Source of the DNA: Thermopetrobacter sp964430935
Lineage (GTDB): Bacteria > Pseudomonadota > Alphaproteobacteria > Rhizobiales > Aestuariivirgaceae
NCBI GenBank assembly: GCA_964430935.1
Contig: CAYSHK010000061.1
Coordinates: forward strand, 1-35,877
Direction: 5' to 3'
Length of the DNA: 35,877 nucleotides
Below are positions 17,394 to 25,623 of the stretch, piece after piece. The translations under genes and the position numbers were made by a program. The notes below the pieces were generated by a model, which saw only the letters and a program-made list of their open reading frames with translations, had not been told where the DNA came from and did not search any database. How positions within the stretch are numbered: the first letter of the stretch is position 1; each line of letters opens with the position of its first letter.

Positions 17394-17442
17394 TTGATTT
17401 TCATCAAGGGTTTCGAAGGTGCGATTTCCTATTCTCTTCAGC
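17394..17442 (+). promoter_or_regulatory. FNR/DNR-dependent class II promoter of the nir operon
   Basis: Perfect TTGAT-TTTC-ATCAA at 17394-17407. A -10 TATTCT at 17430-17435 puts transcription start near 17442, exactly 41.5 bases from the box centre, the classical class II activator geometry. The leader to the nirC ATG is about 31 bases. This is the best regulatory site in the window and implies anaerobic or NO-dependent induction. Confidence 0.85.
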
Positions 17443-17472
17443 CAGATGAACGGGACAGGCAGCGCAGGGGCC

Positions 17473-17835
17473 ATGCTTCCATCTTCCTCAATGTGCAGGT
17501 TCGCACGTCTTCTGCCGGCGGTGGCGGTTCTCGTCCCGCTGGCCGCGGCGGCGCACGCCTTGGCCGGAGACCCGCCCCCGGAACGGACCAGGGAGCTCGT
17601 GCATCTGGTGCGCCAGGATTGCGGCTCCTGCCACGGAATGACCCTGAAGGGCGGGCTGGGCAAACCCCTGCTGCCGGAAAATCTCGCCGGCCGCGACGCG
17701 GAGACGCTGGCCGAGATCATCCTGGACGGGATTCCCGAGACGCCCATGCCGCCATGGCGCGGCCAGCTCACGGAGACGGAGGCGCTGTGGATCGCACGCA
17801 AACTGAAGGAGGGCTTCCCGCATGAAACGCCGTGA
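17473..17835 (+). CDS. nirC: NirC-like periplasmic cytochrome c
   Basis: Small mono-haem c-type cytochrome of the nir operon, thought to donate electrons for cd1 nitrite reductase maturation or haem d1 synthesis. The 120 residues have a signal peptide (about 8-32) and one haem site CGSCH (C50, C53, H54), and end with a PMPPWRGQLTETEALWIARKLKEG stretch holding the likely methionine ligand. The frame opens at 17419, but ATG 17473 has AGGGG just upstream and fits the mapped promoter. It overlaps nirF by 14 bases. Identity as NirC rests on order (nirCFDLGHJN) and size. Confidence 0.85.
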   Translation: MLPSSSMCRFARLLPAVAVLVPLAAAAHALAGDPPPERTRELVHLVRQDCGSCHGMTLKGGLGKPLLPENLAGRDAETLAEIILDGIPETPMPPWRGQLTETEALWIARKLKEGFPHETP

Positions 17836-19015
17836 CCTTCTCAGAACGGCGGCCCTGCTGCCGGCGGCGGCCACGCTCACTCCGTCCTCCGCGCTTGCGC
17901 GCAAGAAGGAATGCCCCGGCACCGGCGACCTCGGCGTCGTCATCGAGCGCGCCACGGGATCGGTTCTGATCGTCAACACCACCCTGCAGCGGGTGCTCGG
18001 CCGCGTCGAGGGACTCGGCGACCTTTCCCACGCCTCCGTGGTCTTCTCCCGCGACGAGAAATACGCCTACGTCTTCGGCCGCGACGGAGGACTCTCCCGG
18101 ATCGAGCTGCCGGGCCGGCTCATGGACCGGCGCATCATCCAGGGCGGGAACTCCATCGGCGGAGCCATTTCCGACGACGGGAGGCTCATCGCGGTATCCA
18201 ACTACAAACCGGGCGGCGTGAAGGTCTTCGACAGCACCACCCTGGAGACGATCGCCGAGATTCCCGCCACATGGGAGGGCGGGCAGTCCAAGACCGTGGG
18301 ACTGGTGGACGCCCCGGGCCGCCGGTTCATCTTCTCCCTCTACGACGCCGGCGAGATCTGGATGGCCGATTTCTCCGACGGGGACAGCCCGGACATCGTG
18401 AAGATCGGAAAGGCGGGCCGGCTTCCCTACGACGGCCTCATCGCCCGCAACGGACGCATCTACATCGCCGGCCTGTTCGGCGAGGACGGCATGGCCCTCG
18501 TGGACCTCTGGGAGGAGCCGCTCAGGGTGCGCCGGATCCTGGACGGATACGGCCGGGGCGAGAAGAAGCTCCCGGTCTACAAGATGCCGCATCTGGAGGG
18601 CTGGACCGAGGCCGACGGCATGTTCTTCTTCCCCGCGGTGGGGCATCACGAGGTGCTGGTCATGGACGGGCGCACCTGGAAGCTGGTCGACCGCATTCCG
18701 GTGCACGGCCAGCCGGTGTTCGTCATGGCGCGCCCGGACGGACGGCACATCTGGGTCAATTTCGCCCATCCGGACAACGACACCGTCCAGGTGATCGACA
18801 CGATGACGCGCAAGGTCATCAGGACGTTCAAGCCGGGACGGGCCGTCCTGCACATGGAATTCACCCCGCGCGGCGAACGGGTCTGGCTCTCGGTGCGCGA
18901 CGCGAACCGCATCGACATCTACGACACGCACACCCTGGAGCGGGTGAAGTCGCTGCGGGCGAAGTCGCCCTCCGGCATCTTCTTCAGCGCGCGGGCGCAC
19001 AGGATCGGGCTGTAG
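17822..19015 (+). CDS. nirF: NirF, haem d1 biosynthesis protein
   Basis: Eight-bladed propeller protein needed for haem d1 formation, acting at the periplasmic side. The 397 residues begin with an RRDLLRTAALL leader that resembles a Tat or Sec signal and continue with repeated propeller blades (for example SRDEKYAYVFGRDG, SDDGRLIAVSNYKPG). The C-terminus PSGIFFSARAHRIGL is typical of NirF. It is homologous to the d1 domains of NirS and NirN but lacks a haem c domain. The start lies inside nirC. Its exact reaction is still debated in the literature. Confidence 0.94.
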   Translation: MKRRDLLRTAALLPAAATLTPSSALARKKECPGTGDLGVVIERATGSVLIVNTTLQRVLGRVEGLGDLSHASVVFSRDEKYAYVFGRDGGLSRIELPGRLMDRRIIQGGNSIGGAISDDGRLIAVSNYKPGGVKVFDSTTLETIAEIPATWEGGQSKTVGLVDAPGRRFIFSLYDAGEIWMADFSDGDSPDIVKIGKAGRLPYDGLIARNGRIYIAGLFGEDGMALVDLWEEPLRVRRILDGYGRGEKKLPVYKMPHLEGWTEADGMFFFPAVGHHEVLVMDGRTWKLVDRIPVHGQPVFVMARPDGRHIWVNFAHPDNDTVQVIDTMTRKVIRTFKPGRAVLHMEFTPRGERVWLSVRDANRIDIYDTHTLERVKSLRAKSPSGIFFSARAHRIGL

Positions 19016-19017
19016 GC

Positions 19018-20046
19018 ATGATCGAGCTGAGCGTACGGGAACGGGACATGCTGAACCGCTGGCAGAGGGGCTTTCCCTTCGTGCCGCGGCCGTTCGCCCG
19101 CGTGGCCCGCGACGCCGGCATGTCGGAGGAGGAGGTGATCGCCACGGTCTCCCGGCTGCAGGAGGCCGGCGTCATATGCCGCGTCGGCGCCGTGGTCCGC
19201 CCCAACACGGCCGGCGCCAGCACCCTCGCCGCCGTGTCCGCCCCGGAGGACAGGCTGGAGGAGGTCGCACGGACCATCTCCGACCAGCCCGAGGTGACCC
19301 ACAACTACGAGCGCGAGCACGAGCTGAACCTCTGGTTCGTCGTGACGGCGGCGGACCGCGCGGGTGTGGATGCCGCCCTCGCGCGCATCCGGGCGGAGAC
19401 GGGACTGGAGGTGCTCGATCTGCCCATGGTGCGCGCCTTCCACATAGACCTCGCCTTCGCCATTGCCGGAGGCGGCTCTCCGGGAGACGGGAACGGCGGC
19501 ATGCCCGCAAGCCCCGGCGCGGGCGACGGAGTGCCGGCCCCCTCCCCGTTCGACCGGGAGCTGCTCGCGGCGATCGAGGACGGTCTGCCCGTCGTGCACG
19601 AGCCGTACGCGGAAGTGGCGCGCTGGCTGAACGTGGGCGAGGACGTGGTGATCTCCCGGCTGTCGGCCCTTCACGGATCGGGCGTCATCACGCGGTTCGG
19701 CTTCGTGATCCACCACCGCGAACTGGGCTACTGCGCCAACGCCATGGTGGTCTGGGACTTCGACGACCGGGTTCTCGAGAGGGCGGCGGGACGAATTGCC
19801 GCTGCGGAATACGTGACGTTGTGCTATCAACGCCCCCGGCGCCCGCCCCGGTGGCGCTACAACCTCTTCTGCATGATCCACGGCACTTCCCGCGAAACGG
19901 TGCGCCGCCAGATCGACGAGCTCGCGGAACGGGTCGGAAGGGAGCTGGGGCTCGATGAAGTTCCGCATGCCGTTCTTTTCTCGCGCAGGCGGTTCAAGCA
20001 GTGCGGCGCGCGGTTTTCCGCGGGACTGAAGAAGGGAGCGGCGTAA
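19018..20046 (+). CDS. nirDL: NirD-NirL fusion, sirohaem decarboxylase subunit
   Basis: Part of the complex that decarboxylates sirohaem to 12,18-didecarboxysirohaem in haem d1 synthesis. Two Lrp/AsnC-like halves are fused in 342 residues. The N-terminal NirD-like half (1-148) contains THNYEREHELNLWF. The C-terminal NirL-like half (about 178-342) contains LCYQRPRRPPRWRYNLFCMIHG. They are joined by a Gly/Pro/Ser-rich linker (149-178). Fused NirDL is known from Paracoccus. It starts two bases after nirF stops, and its stop overlaps the nirG start (TAATG). Confidence 0.93.
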   Translation: MIELSVRERDMLNRWQRGFPFVPRPFARVARDAGMSEEEVIATVSRLQEAGVICRVGAVVRPNTAGASTLAAVSAPEDRLEEVARTISDQPEVTHNYEREHELNLWFVVTAADRAGVDAALARIRAETGLEVLDLPMVRAFHIDLAFAIAGGGSPGDGNGGMPASPGAGDGVPAPSPFDRELLAAIEDGLPVVHEPYAEVARWLNVGEDVVISRLSALHGSGVITRFGFVIHHRELGYCANAMVVWDFDDRVLERAAGRIAAAEYVTLCYQRPRRPPRWRYNLFCMIHGTSRETVRRQIDELAERVGRELGLDEVPHAVLFSRRRFKQCGARFSAGLKKGAA

Positions 20047-20501
20047 TGCCTCTCAAACTGGATGAAACGGACAGGGCCATCGTCAATGCCCTCCAGGGGG
20101 GCTTTCCCCTCGTGGATCGGCCCTATGCCGCGGCCGCGGCCGAGCTCGGTCTCAGCGAGGAGGAGCTGATCGACCGGTTGAAGCGGCTCCTGGACATCGG
20201 AGCCGCGACGCGTTTCGGCCCCATGTACAATGCGGAGCGCCTCGGGGGCGCCGTGATGCTGGCGGCGCTGGCCGTGCCGCCGGAGCGTTTCGACGAGGTG
20301 GCGGAGATCGTCAACGCCTATCCGGAAGTCGCGCACAACTACAAGCGCACCCACCGCTACAACATGTGGTTCGTTCTGGCCGCGGAAACCAGGGAGCGGA
20401 TCGAGGAGGTGGCCCGGGAGATCGAGGAGCGCACGGGGCTCGACGTCCTGCGTGCGCCGAAGCTCAGGGAATTCTACATCGGATTCAAGGTGCCGGTATG
20501 A
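20046..20501 (+). CDS. nirG: NirG, sirohaem decarboxylase subunit
   Basis: Lrp/AsnC-like subunit of the sirohaem decarboxylase, 151 residues. It has a helix-turn-helix-like N-terminus (LDETDRAIVNALQGGFPL) and the motif AHNYKRTHRYNMWFV, which matches the NirD-like half of the preceding fusion. Active-site histidines in such motifs are known from the AhbA/NirD group. The start ATG overlaps the previous stop by one base and the stop overlaps nirH by ATGA, so the four-subunit set is co-translated. Confidence 0.92.
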   Translation: MPLKLDETDRAIVNALQGGFPLVDRPYAAAAAELGLSEEELIDRLKRLLDIGAATRFGPMYNAERLGGAVMLAALAVPPERFDEVAEIVNAYPEVAHNYKRTHRYNMWFVLAAETRERIEEVAREIEERTGLDVLRAPKLREFYIGFKVPV

Positions 20502-21016
20502 GTCTGAAGGTGGACGACAGGGACAGGGCGATCATCGCCGCCACGCAGGCGGGGCTTCCGCTGGTGCCCGATCCGTGGGGGGAAATCGCCGAGCGGACCG
20601 GCATGAGCCGTCAGGAGGTCCTGGACCGCTTGCGCTCCATGAGCGAACGCGGGGTGATCCGCCGTGTCGGCCTGGTGCCCAACCACTACAAGCTGGGCTG
20701 GACGGCCAACGGCATGTCCGTATGGGACATCCCCGACGAGATGGTGGAGGAGCTGGGGCAGAAGGTGGGGGACCTGCCGTTCGTCACCCATTGCTATCTG
20801 CGCCCGCGCAGGCCGCCCGACTGGCCCTACAATCTCTTCGCGATGGTGCATGGCCGCACGCGGGCCGAGGTGGAGGGAAAGGTCGGACGCATCGCCATGA
20901 TCCTCAGCCCCCATTTCCGGGCGTTCGACGTGCTCTATTCCACGCGGATACTCAAGAAGGCCGGCCTGCGCATCTCGCCGGACGTGGTCCGCATTCCCCA
21001 CGGCTCGAAGGTCTAG
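20498..21016 (+). CDS. nirH: NirH, sirohaem decarboxylase subunit
   Basis: Fourth sirohaem decarboxylase unit, 172 residues, of the NirL/AhbB type. THCYLRPRRPPDWPYNLFAMVHG is almost the same as in the C-terminal half of NirDL. It pairs with NirG as NirD pairs with NirL. The N-terminal helix-turn-helix fold is retained, but DNA binding is not expected for this family. It is coupled to nirG by ATGA and followed after 15 bases by nirJ. Confidence 0.92.
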   Translation: MSLKVDDRDRAIIAATQAGLPLVPDPWGEIAERTGMSRQEVLDRLRSMSERGVIRRVGLVPNHYKLGWTANGMSVWDIPDEMVEELGQKVGDLPFVTHCYLRPRRPPDWPYNLFAMVHGRTRAEVEGKVGRIAMILSPHFRAFDVLYSTRILKKAGLRISPDVVRIPHGSKV

Positions 21017-21031
21017 GAGGCAGGCAGGTCC

Positions 21032-22261
21032 ATGTTCCGTCTTTCCCGCTACATGAAGGCGCTGGCGTCGCGGCGGGAGCCGCGCGGGAGCGACGGCGGA
21101 GCGAGCCGCGTGGCCGGTCCGTACCCGTCCGGGCCGGTTGTGATCTGGAACCTGATCCGCCGCTGCAATCTGCTCTGCAAGCACTGCTACGCCATTTCCG
21201 GCAACGTCGACTTTCCCGGCGAGCTGTCCTACGCGCAGGTCTGCGAGGTCATGGACGACCTGAAGGCCTTCGGCGTGCCGGTGCTCATCCTCTCCGGCGG
21301 CGAACCGCTGCTGCGCCCCGACATCTTCGACATCTCCCGCCGGGCGAAGGACATGGGCTTCTATGTCGGCCTGTCCACCAACGGCGTGCTCATCACCGAA
21401 CCGGTCATGGAGGATCTTGCGGGCATCGGCTACGACTACATCGGCATTTCGCTCGACGGCATCGGCGAGGTCCACGACGCATTCCGCGGCATGAAGGGAG
21501 CCTTCGACGCATCCCTGAACGCGCTGCGCCTGTGCCGCGACCATGGCATGAAGGTCGGCGTGCGCTTCACCATGACGGAGGACAACGCTCACCAGTTCGA
21601 GGACATCCTGAAGCTGGTGGACGACGAGGGAATCGACAAGTTCTACTTCTCCCATCTCGTCTATGCCGGTCGCGGCAACAAGAACCGGATGGACGACACC
21701 GAGCGCGAGAAGACGCGGGCCGTCATGGACCGCCTGTTCGAAATCGCCTGGGAAGAGGCGCGGAAGGGTTCCGGCCGCGAGTTCGTGACCGGCAACAACG
21801 ACGCGGACGGCGTCTACCTGCTTCTGTGGGTGCGGAAGCATTTCCCGGAGAAGGCGGACATGATCCGCGACATGCTCGTGCGCTGGGGCGGCAACCAGTC
21901 CGGCGTGAATGTCGCCAACATCGATAACGTGGGAGACGTGCACCCGGACACCATGTGGTGGCACTACACTCTGGGCAACGTGAAGGAACGCCCCTTCTCC
22001 GAGATCTGGGAGGACGTCTCGGATCCTCTCATGGCCGGTCTGAAGCGGCGTCCGCGTCCGGTGAAGGGGCGTTGCGCCGGCTGCAGGTATCTGGACATCT
22101 GCAACGGCAACACGCGGGTGCGCGCCATGCAGCTCACGGGTGATCCATGGGCGGAGGATCCGGCCTGCTACATCACCGACGGGGAAATCGGCCTGGACGG
22201 CCGGGGCGGGCGGCTGGACGTGACGCCCTTCCGCGGGCGGCGGGCCACGGCGGGGAGATGA
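21032..22261 (+). CDS. nirJ: NirJ, radical SAM haem d1 synthase
   Basis: Radical SAM enzyme that replaces propionate side chains by oxo groups on the didecarboxysirohaem ring. The 409-residue protein has the SAM cluster motif CNLLCKHC (C45, C49, C52), the GGEP motif (LSGGEPLLR), and a C-terminal cysteine cluster for a second Fe-S centre (GRCAGCRYLDICNGN and DPACY). An upstream AGGAGG supports the ATG. The arrangement matches Paracoccus nirJ, and the gene lies directly before nirN. Confidence 0.95.
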   Translation: MFRLSRYMKALASRREPRGSDGGASRVAGPYPSGPVVIWNLIRRCNLLCKHCYAISGNVDFPGELSYAQVCEVMDDLKAFGVPVLILSGGEPLLRPDIFDISRRAKDMGFYVGLSTNGVLITEPVMEDLAGIGYDYIGISLDGIGEVHDAFRGMKGAFDASLNALRLCRDHGMKVGVRFTMTEDNAHQFEDILKLVDDEGIDKFYFSHLVYAGRGNKNRMDDTEREKTRAVMDRLFEIAWEEARKGSGREFVTGNNDADGVYLLLWVRKHFPEKADMIRDMLVRWGGNQSGVNVANIDNVGDVHPDTMWWHYTLGNVKERPFSEIWEDVSDPLMAGLKRRPRPVKGRCAGCRYLDICNGNTRVRAMQLTGDPWAEDPACYITDGEIGLDGRGGRLDVTPFRGRRATAGR

Positions 22262-22265
22262 ACGC

Positions 22266-23840
22266 ATGAAGGGGCGATCCGGATACGCGGGCGGCGGGGC
22301 GACGGCGGGGAGGACCTTCCTTTCCGGAGCGTGGCGGGTTCTCGCACTGGCGGCCCTGGGCGCCGTGACGTTCGTCTCGACAGCGGCCGCCGCGCCGCCC
22401 ATGGATGCGGGGGAACTCTACACCCGGCACTGCGCCGAATGCCATGGCCCGGACCGTCTGGGCGGGATAGGTCCCGCCCTGCTGCCGCAGAACCTGAGGC
22501 GTCTGCGGAAGAAGGCGGCCATGAAGGTCATAACCTCGGGGCGCGAATCCACCCAGATGCCGGCTTTCGGCGAGGTGCTCACGCAGGAGCAGATCGCCGC
22601 GCTCGTGAAACTGATCTACACTCCCCTGCCCCGCATGCCCGAATGGGGGGCGAAGGAGATCGAGGCCTCGCGGCGGGAAGCGGTGGAGGTGGACCGCTCC
22701 ATCACGAAGCCCCTGCATTCCGCCGATCCCCTGAACCTTTTCGTGGTGGTGGAGAGCGGCGACCATCACGTGAGCATTCTCGACGGCGACACCTTCGAGG
22801 TGCTGCACCGGTTCAAGAGCCGCTACGCCCTGCACGGGGGCCCCAAGTTCTCGCCCGACGGACGGTACGTCTACTTCCAGTCCCGCGACGGCTGGATCAC
22901 CAAGTTCGACCTCTACACCTTCGAGATCCTCGCCGAGGTGCGCGCCGGCATAAACGCGCGCAACATAGCCATATCCGAGGATGGTGCAACGCTGGCCGTC
23001 GCCAACTACCTGCCCCACAACCTGGTCCTGCTTTCCGCCCAGGACCTGCGGATGGAGAAGATCGTTCCGGCCGTCTCCATGGACGGCGTCAGCTCCCGCG
23101 TTTCAGCCGTCTATCAGGCCCGGGGGCGGAAAAGCTTCATCGCCGCGCTGAAGGACGCGCCGGAGCTGTGGGAGATATCCACGGACGCGGAAGCGACCGA
23201 GGCGGGCAGACGGCTCTTCGCCCTGCGCCGGGTGCGGCTGCCGGCTCCGCTGGACGATTTCTTCTTCGACCAGTCCTACAGGCACCTTCTCGGCGCCTCC
23301 CGCTCCATCAAGGGCGCGGTGGTGATCGACGTGGACACGGGCGACGTGGTGGCGCGCCCTCCCCTGCCGGGTCTGCCCCATCTGGGTTCCGGCATCACCT
23401 GGACATGGAAGGGCCGGCCCGTCATGGCCACGCCCCACCTTTCCGAAGGGGCCGTGAGCGTCATCGCCATGGACGACTGGTCCATCGTGAAGAAGATCCG
23501 CACAGACGGCCCCGGATTCTTCATCCGCTCCCACGAGAACACGCCATACGCCTGGGCGGACGTCTTCTTCGGGCCGCACAGGGATGAAATGCACATCATC
23601 GACAAGCGGACGCTGGAAATCGCGAAGACGCTGCGTCCCGCACCGGGAAAGACCGTCGCGCACGTGGAGTTCGACCGCTACGGGAAATATGCGCTCGTCT
23701 CCGTGTGGGAGAAGGACGGCGCGGTCATCGTCTACGACGCGAAGACCTTCCGCGAAGTGAAGCGCATCCCCATGTCGAAGCCGGTGGGCAAATACAACGT
23801 CTACAACAAGATCACCTTCTCCGCCGGCACCAGCCATTGA
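22266..23840 (+). CDS. nirN: NirN, cytochrome c / dihydro-haem d1 dehydrogenase
   Basis: Periplasmic enzyme for the last step of haem d1 synthesis, oxidising dihydro-haem d1 and passing the cofactor toward NirS. The 524 residues have a signal peptide (about 20-43), a haem c domain with CAECH (C56, C59, H60) and the eight-bladed d1-binding propeller. The end, GKYNVYNKITFSAGTSH, is the NirN form; NirS ends differently, so this is not the nitrite reductase itself. It is the last gene of the nirCFDLGHJN operon. Confidence 0.93.
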   Translation: MKGRSGYAGGGATAGRTFLSGAWRVLALAALGAVTFVSTAAAAPPMDAGELYTRHCAECHGPDRLGGIGPALLPQNLRRLRKKAAMKVITSGRESTQMPAFGEVLTQEQIAALVKLIYTPLPRMPEWGAKEIEASRREAVEVDRSITKPLHSADPLNLFVVVESGDHHVSILDGDTFEVLHRFKSRYALHGGPKFSPDGRYVYFQSRDGWITKFDLYTFEILAEVRAGINARNIAISEDGATLAVANYLPHNLVLLSAQDLRMEKIVPAVSMDGVSSRVSAVYQARGRKSFIAALKDAPELWEISTDAEATEAGRRLFALRRVRLPAPLDDFFFDQSYRHLLGASRSIKGAVVIDVDTGDVVARPPLPGLPHLGSGITWTWKGRPVMATPHLSEGAVSVIAMDDWSIVKKIRTDGPGFFIRSHENTPYAWADVFFGPHRDEMHIIDKRTLEIAKTLRPAPGKTVAHVEFDRYGKYALVSVWEKDGAVIVYDAKTFREVKRIPMSKPVGKYNVYNKITFSAGTSH

Positions 23841-23945
23841 TCCCGCCCGGCGTCCGTCCGGGTCGCTTTCCGCCAACGCCGCACCACGATGCCGTCCTCC
23901 GCGTTGCGGCGGCGGGTCGCGGGCCGCAACCGGCTTCCCACCGGG

Positions 23946-23999
23946 TTGTCCACAGGTTGACCACAGCCATTCCCCGCCCGTGTCACCGGATTGTCCACA
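23946..23999 (+). repeat. three phased DnaA-box-like 9-mers
   Basis: TTGTCCACA (23946-23954), TTGACCACA (23957-23965) and TTGTCCACA (23991-23999) occur in one orientation, 11 and 34 bases apart, close to one and three helical turns. The first and third differ from the TTATCCACA DnaA consensus by one base, the middle one by two. They lie in the gap of about 280 bases between nirN and the lipoprotein gene. No AT-rich unwinding segment is adjacent, so this is more likely a DnaA-binding or titration site than an origin, if it binds DnaA at all. Confidence 0.4.
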
Positions 24000-24119
24000 T
24001 GGGTGTGCATCTATCGATTGCATGACCCAGCGTCATGACATATGACGAATCGCGCATACCGAAAACCGGAGCTTACGGAAACGGAAGTGTGCAACCAGGT
24101 GGTCAGGGAGTGGGGAAAA

Positions 24120-24548
24120 ATGAGAAAGCTCTTTCCGATCGTGCTCTGCGGCGTGATGCTCGGTGCCTGCGCCGACGGCAGAATCGTCAGGGATCCGAAG
24201 GCGGTCGGCCTCGTCGACGGCACCCCCGTCGCGGCGGGTGATCGGGTGGAGAAGGTCTCGCCATCATCCGGAATGGTCGAGGATGGAATTCTGGCGGATG
24301 GCCGGGAGGAAACCGTCATCGTCTCCAACGGCTTCGACACGGCGGACGCCGAATACCTGCCGCGCACCCGGGCCTGCCGGAAATTCATCTCCCTCTCGCG
24401 CAAGGGAACCAGGGTGCCCTACCGCCATCTGGTCGCCAGCTACGATTCCTGCCTGAATTCGGACCGGAACCATCCGACCTCCCGGAAGCTGAGCTGCGGG
24501 AACGGCAAGTACTACCACATGCGCAACGGCGTCCGCGTCTGCGCCTGA
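24120..24548 (+). CDS. small hypothetical lipoprotein
   Basis: A 142-residue protein that starts MRKLFPIVLCGVMLGAC, a lipoprotein signal with lipobox LGA-C17, so it should be anchored in the outer or inner membrane. The mature part has no family I recognise. It contains three more cysteines near the C-terminus (DSCLNSD, KLSCGNG, VRVC), perhaps in disulfides. The frame is open from 24042, but the ATG at 24120 gives the signal peptide. A small dyad, CGTCAT (24031-24036) / ATGACG (24042-24047), lies in its leader. It is convergent with the Crp/Fnr regulator gene. Confidence 0.75.
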   Translation: MRKLFPIVLCGVMLGACADGRIVRDPKAVGLVDGTPVAAGDRVEKVSPSSGMVEDGILADGREETVIVSNGFDTADAEYLPRTRACRKFISLSRKGTRVPYRHLVASYDSCLNSDRNHPTSRKLSCGNGKYYHMRNGVRVCA

Positions 24549-24634
24549 AGGCTCTCCGGCGGCATGTCCCGAATGGCGTCCCGGAAGGGAATGCCGCTTT
24601 CCGCCGTCGGGGCCGCACCGGCCGCGATGGGTTT

Positions 24635-24660
24635 GCGTGCATATCCAACCCTATGCACGC
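24635..24660. repeat. 9-bp inverted repeat between convergent genes
   Basis: GCGTGCATA (24635-24643) and TATGCACGC (24652-24660) are perfectly complementary with an 8-base loop. It is 87 bases after the lipoprotein gene, in a 251-base gap with no other gene. There is no T tract on either side, so it could be a rho-assisted terminator, an mRNA-stability hairpin, or an operator. Confidence 0.4.
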
Positions 24661-24799
24661 GGAAATTGATGCGGAGATTCGGAATGTTTCAGCAAGTCGT
24701 TGTCATTTCATGATGAACACCGCATCCTGAAACGGGCGGACAACATGGATCCCCTGCCGAACGGGAACCGCCCATCCGGCTCCACGGGCGGAGAGGAGG

Positions 24800-25531
24800 T
24801 CATTTCCTGTTTCCGTCGTCCGGATCGACGGGGATCACCTCGCCGGTCATCGCGAAATGATTCAGCGCCTCCACATTCGCGATCTTCACGTGGTCGCGCT
24901 GGATCTGGACGCCCAGCTGCCTGAGGCGTTTCAGGGCACGGGAGAAACTCTCCGGCTTCATGCCGAGACGCGCGGCGATGAGCCCCTTTTCGTAGGGCAG
25001 ATCGATATGGGCCTCCCGTTCGTCGCACTGCGGACAGAGGCCGACGATGAAATCCGCCACGCGCTGCGCGCCCGTCTGTCCCTTGATGTGCTCCAGCTCC
25101 TCCACGAGATCGCGCACCCGGCGCGATGTGGAGGCCAGCATGCCTAGGGCCAGATCCGGATTGGAGATGATGGCCGCCTTGAAGCCGCTCGCCAGGATGG
25201 GCAGCAGGCGGGATTCGGCGACGACCTCGGCCGAGGCCGGATAGCGTCCGTTCAGGAACATGGCGATCTCGGCCACCATGGACCCCGGCCCGAACACGCC
25301 GATCACCACTTCGTCGCCATCGGGCGACGTGCGGGTGATCTTCACCAGGCCATCGAGGATTATGTAGAAGCAGTTGGCCTTGTCGCCCTGCTGGAAAAGC
25401 AGCTTGCCGCGGGGAAACTGCTTGGGCGCGGTGCTTTTCAGAAGCTCCACCAGTTCGTCTTCGTCAAGACGCGAAAACAGCGAAATGCCTTTCAGACAGG
25501 CCCAGTCCCTTTCCGTCAGAGCATTGCCCAA
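24800..25531 (-). CDS. Crp/Fnr-family transcription regulator, DNR/NnrR-like
   Basis: A 243-residue regulator with an N-terminal cyclic-nucleotide-type sensor domain (about 15-125), a dimerisation helix and a C-terminal winged helix. The recognition helix has E194-x-x-S197-R198, the FNR/DNR pattern that reads TTGAT half-sites. The N-terminal cysteine cluster of FNR is missing, so an O2-labile Fe-S sensor is unlikely; a haem or NO-sensing DNR role is plausible. A CPQC pair (166-169) in the linker to the DNA-binding domain is unusual. The start is TTG with GAGGG six bases upstream. FNR-type boxes nearby at 17394, 9034 and 26159 are candidate targets. Confidence 0.85.
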   Translation of the reverse strand: MGNALTERDWACLKGISLFSRLDEDELVELLKSTAPKQFPRGKLLFQQGDKANCFYIILDGLVKITRTSPDGDEVVIGVFGPGSMVAEIAMFLNGRYPASAEVVAESRLLPILASGFKAAIISNPDLALGMLASTSRRVRDLVEELEHIKGQTGAQRVADFIVGLCPQCDEREAHIDLPYEKGLIAARLGMKPESFSRALKRLRQLGVQIQRDHVKIANVEALNHFAMTGEVIPVDPDDGNRK

Positions 25532-25562
25532 GGTATTCCCTCTCCACCTTTCGCAACAGACC

Positions 25563-25579
25563 TGTCAGCCGAGCTGACA
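25563..25579. promoter_or_regulatory. perfect inverted repeat upstream of the Crp/Fnr regulator gene
   Basis: TGTCAGC (25563-25569), spacer CGA, GCTGACA (25573-25579). It lies about 32 bases before the TTG start of the regulator, inside its likely promoter. It reads TGTCA-N7-TGACA, reminiscent of some NO-regulator sites such as those of NorR, but no sigma-54 promoter is visible. A repressor operator is the simplest view. Confidence 0.5.
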
Positions 25580-25623
25580 AGAACCTTAACCGAGACCGGA
25601 AACGTTCACAAGAACACGGAAGA

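Noticed and set aside
22266..23840. nirS (cytochrome cd1 nitrite reductase)
   Set aside because: The C-terminal NKITFSAGTSH signature, length and position after nirJ fit NirN.
23946..24041. Chromosomal replication origin
   Set aside because: DnaA-like boxes are few and no AT-rich unwinding region or origin-linked genes are adjacent.
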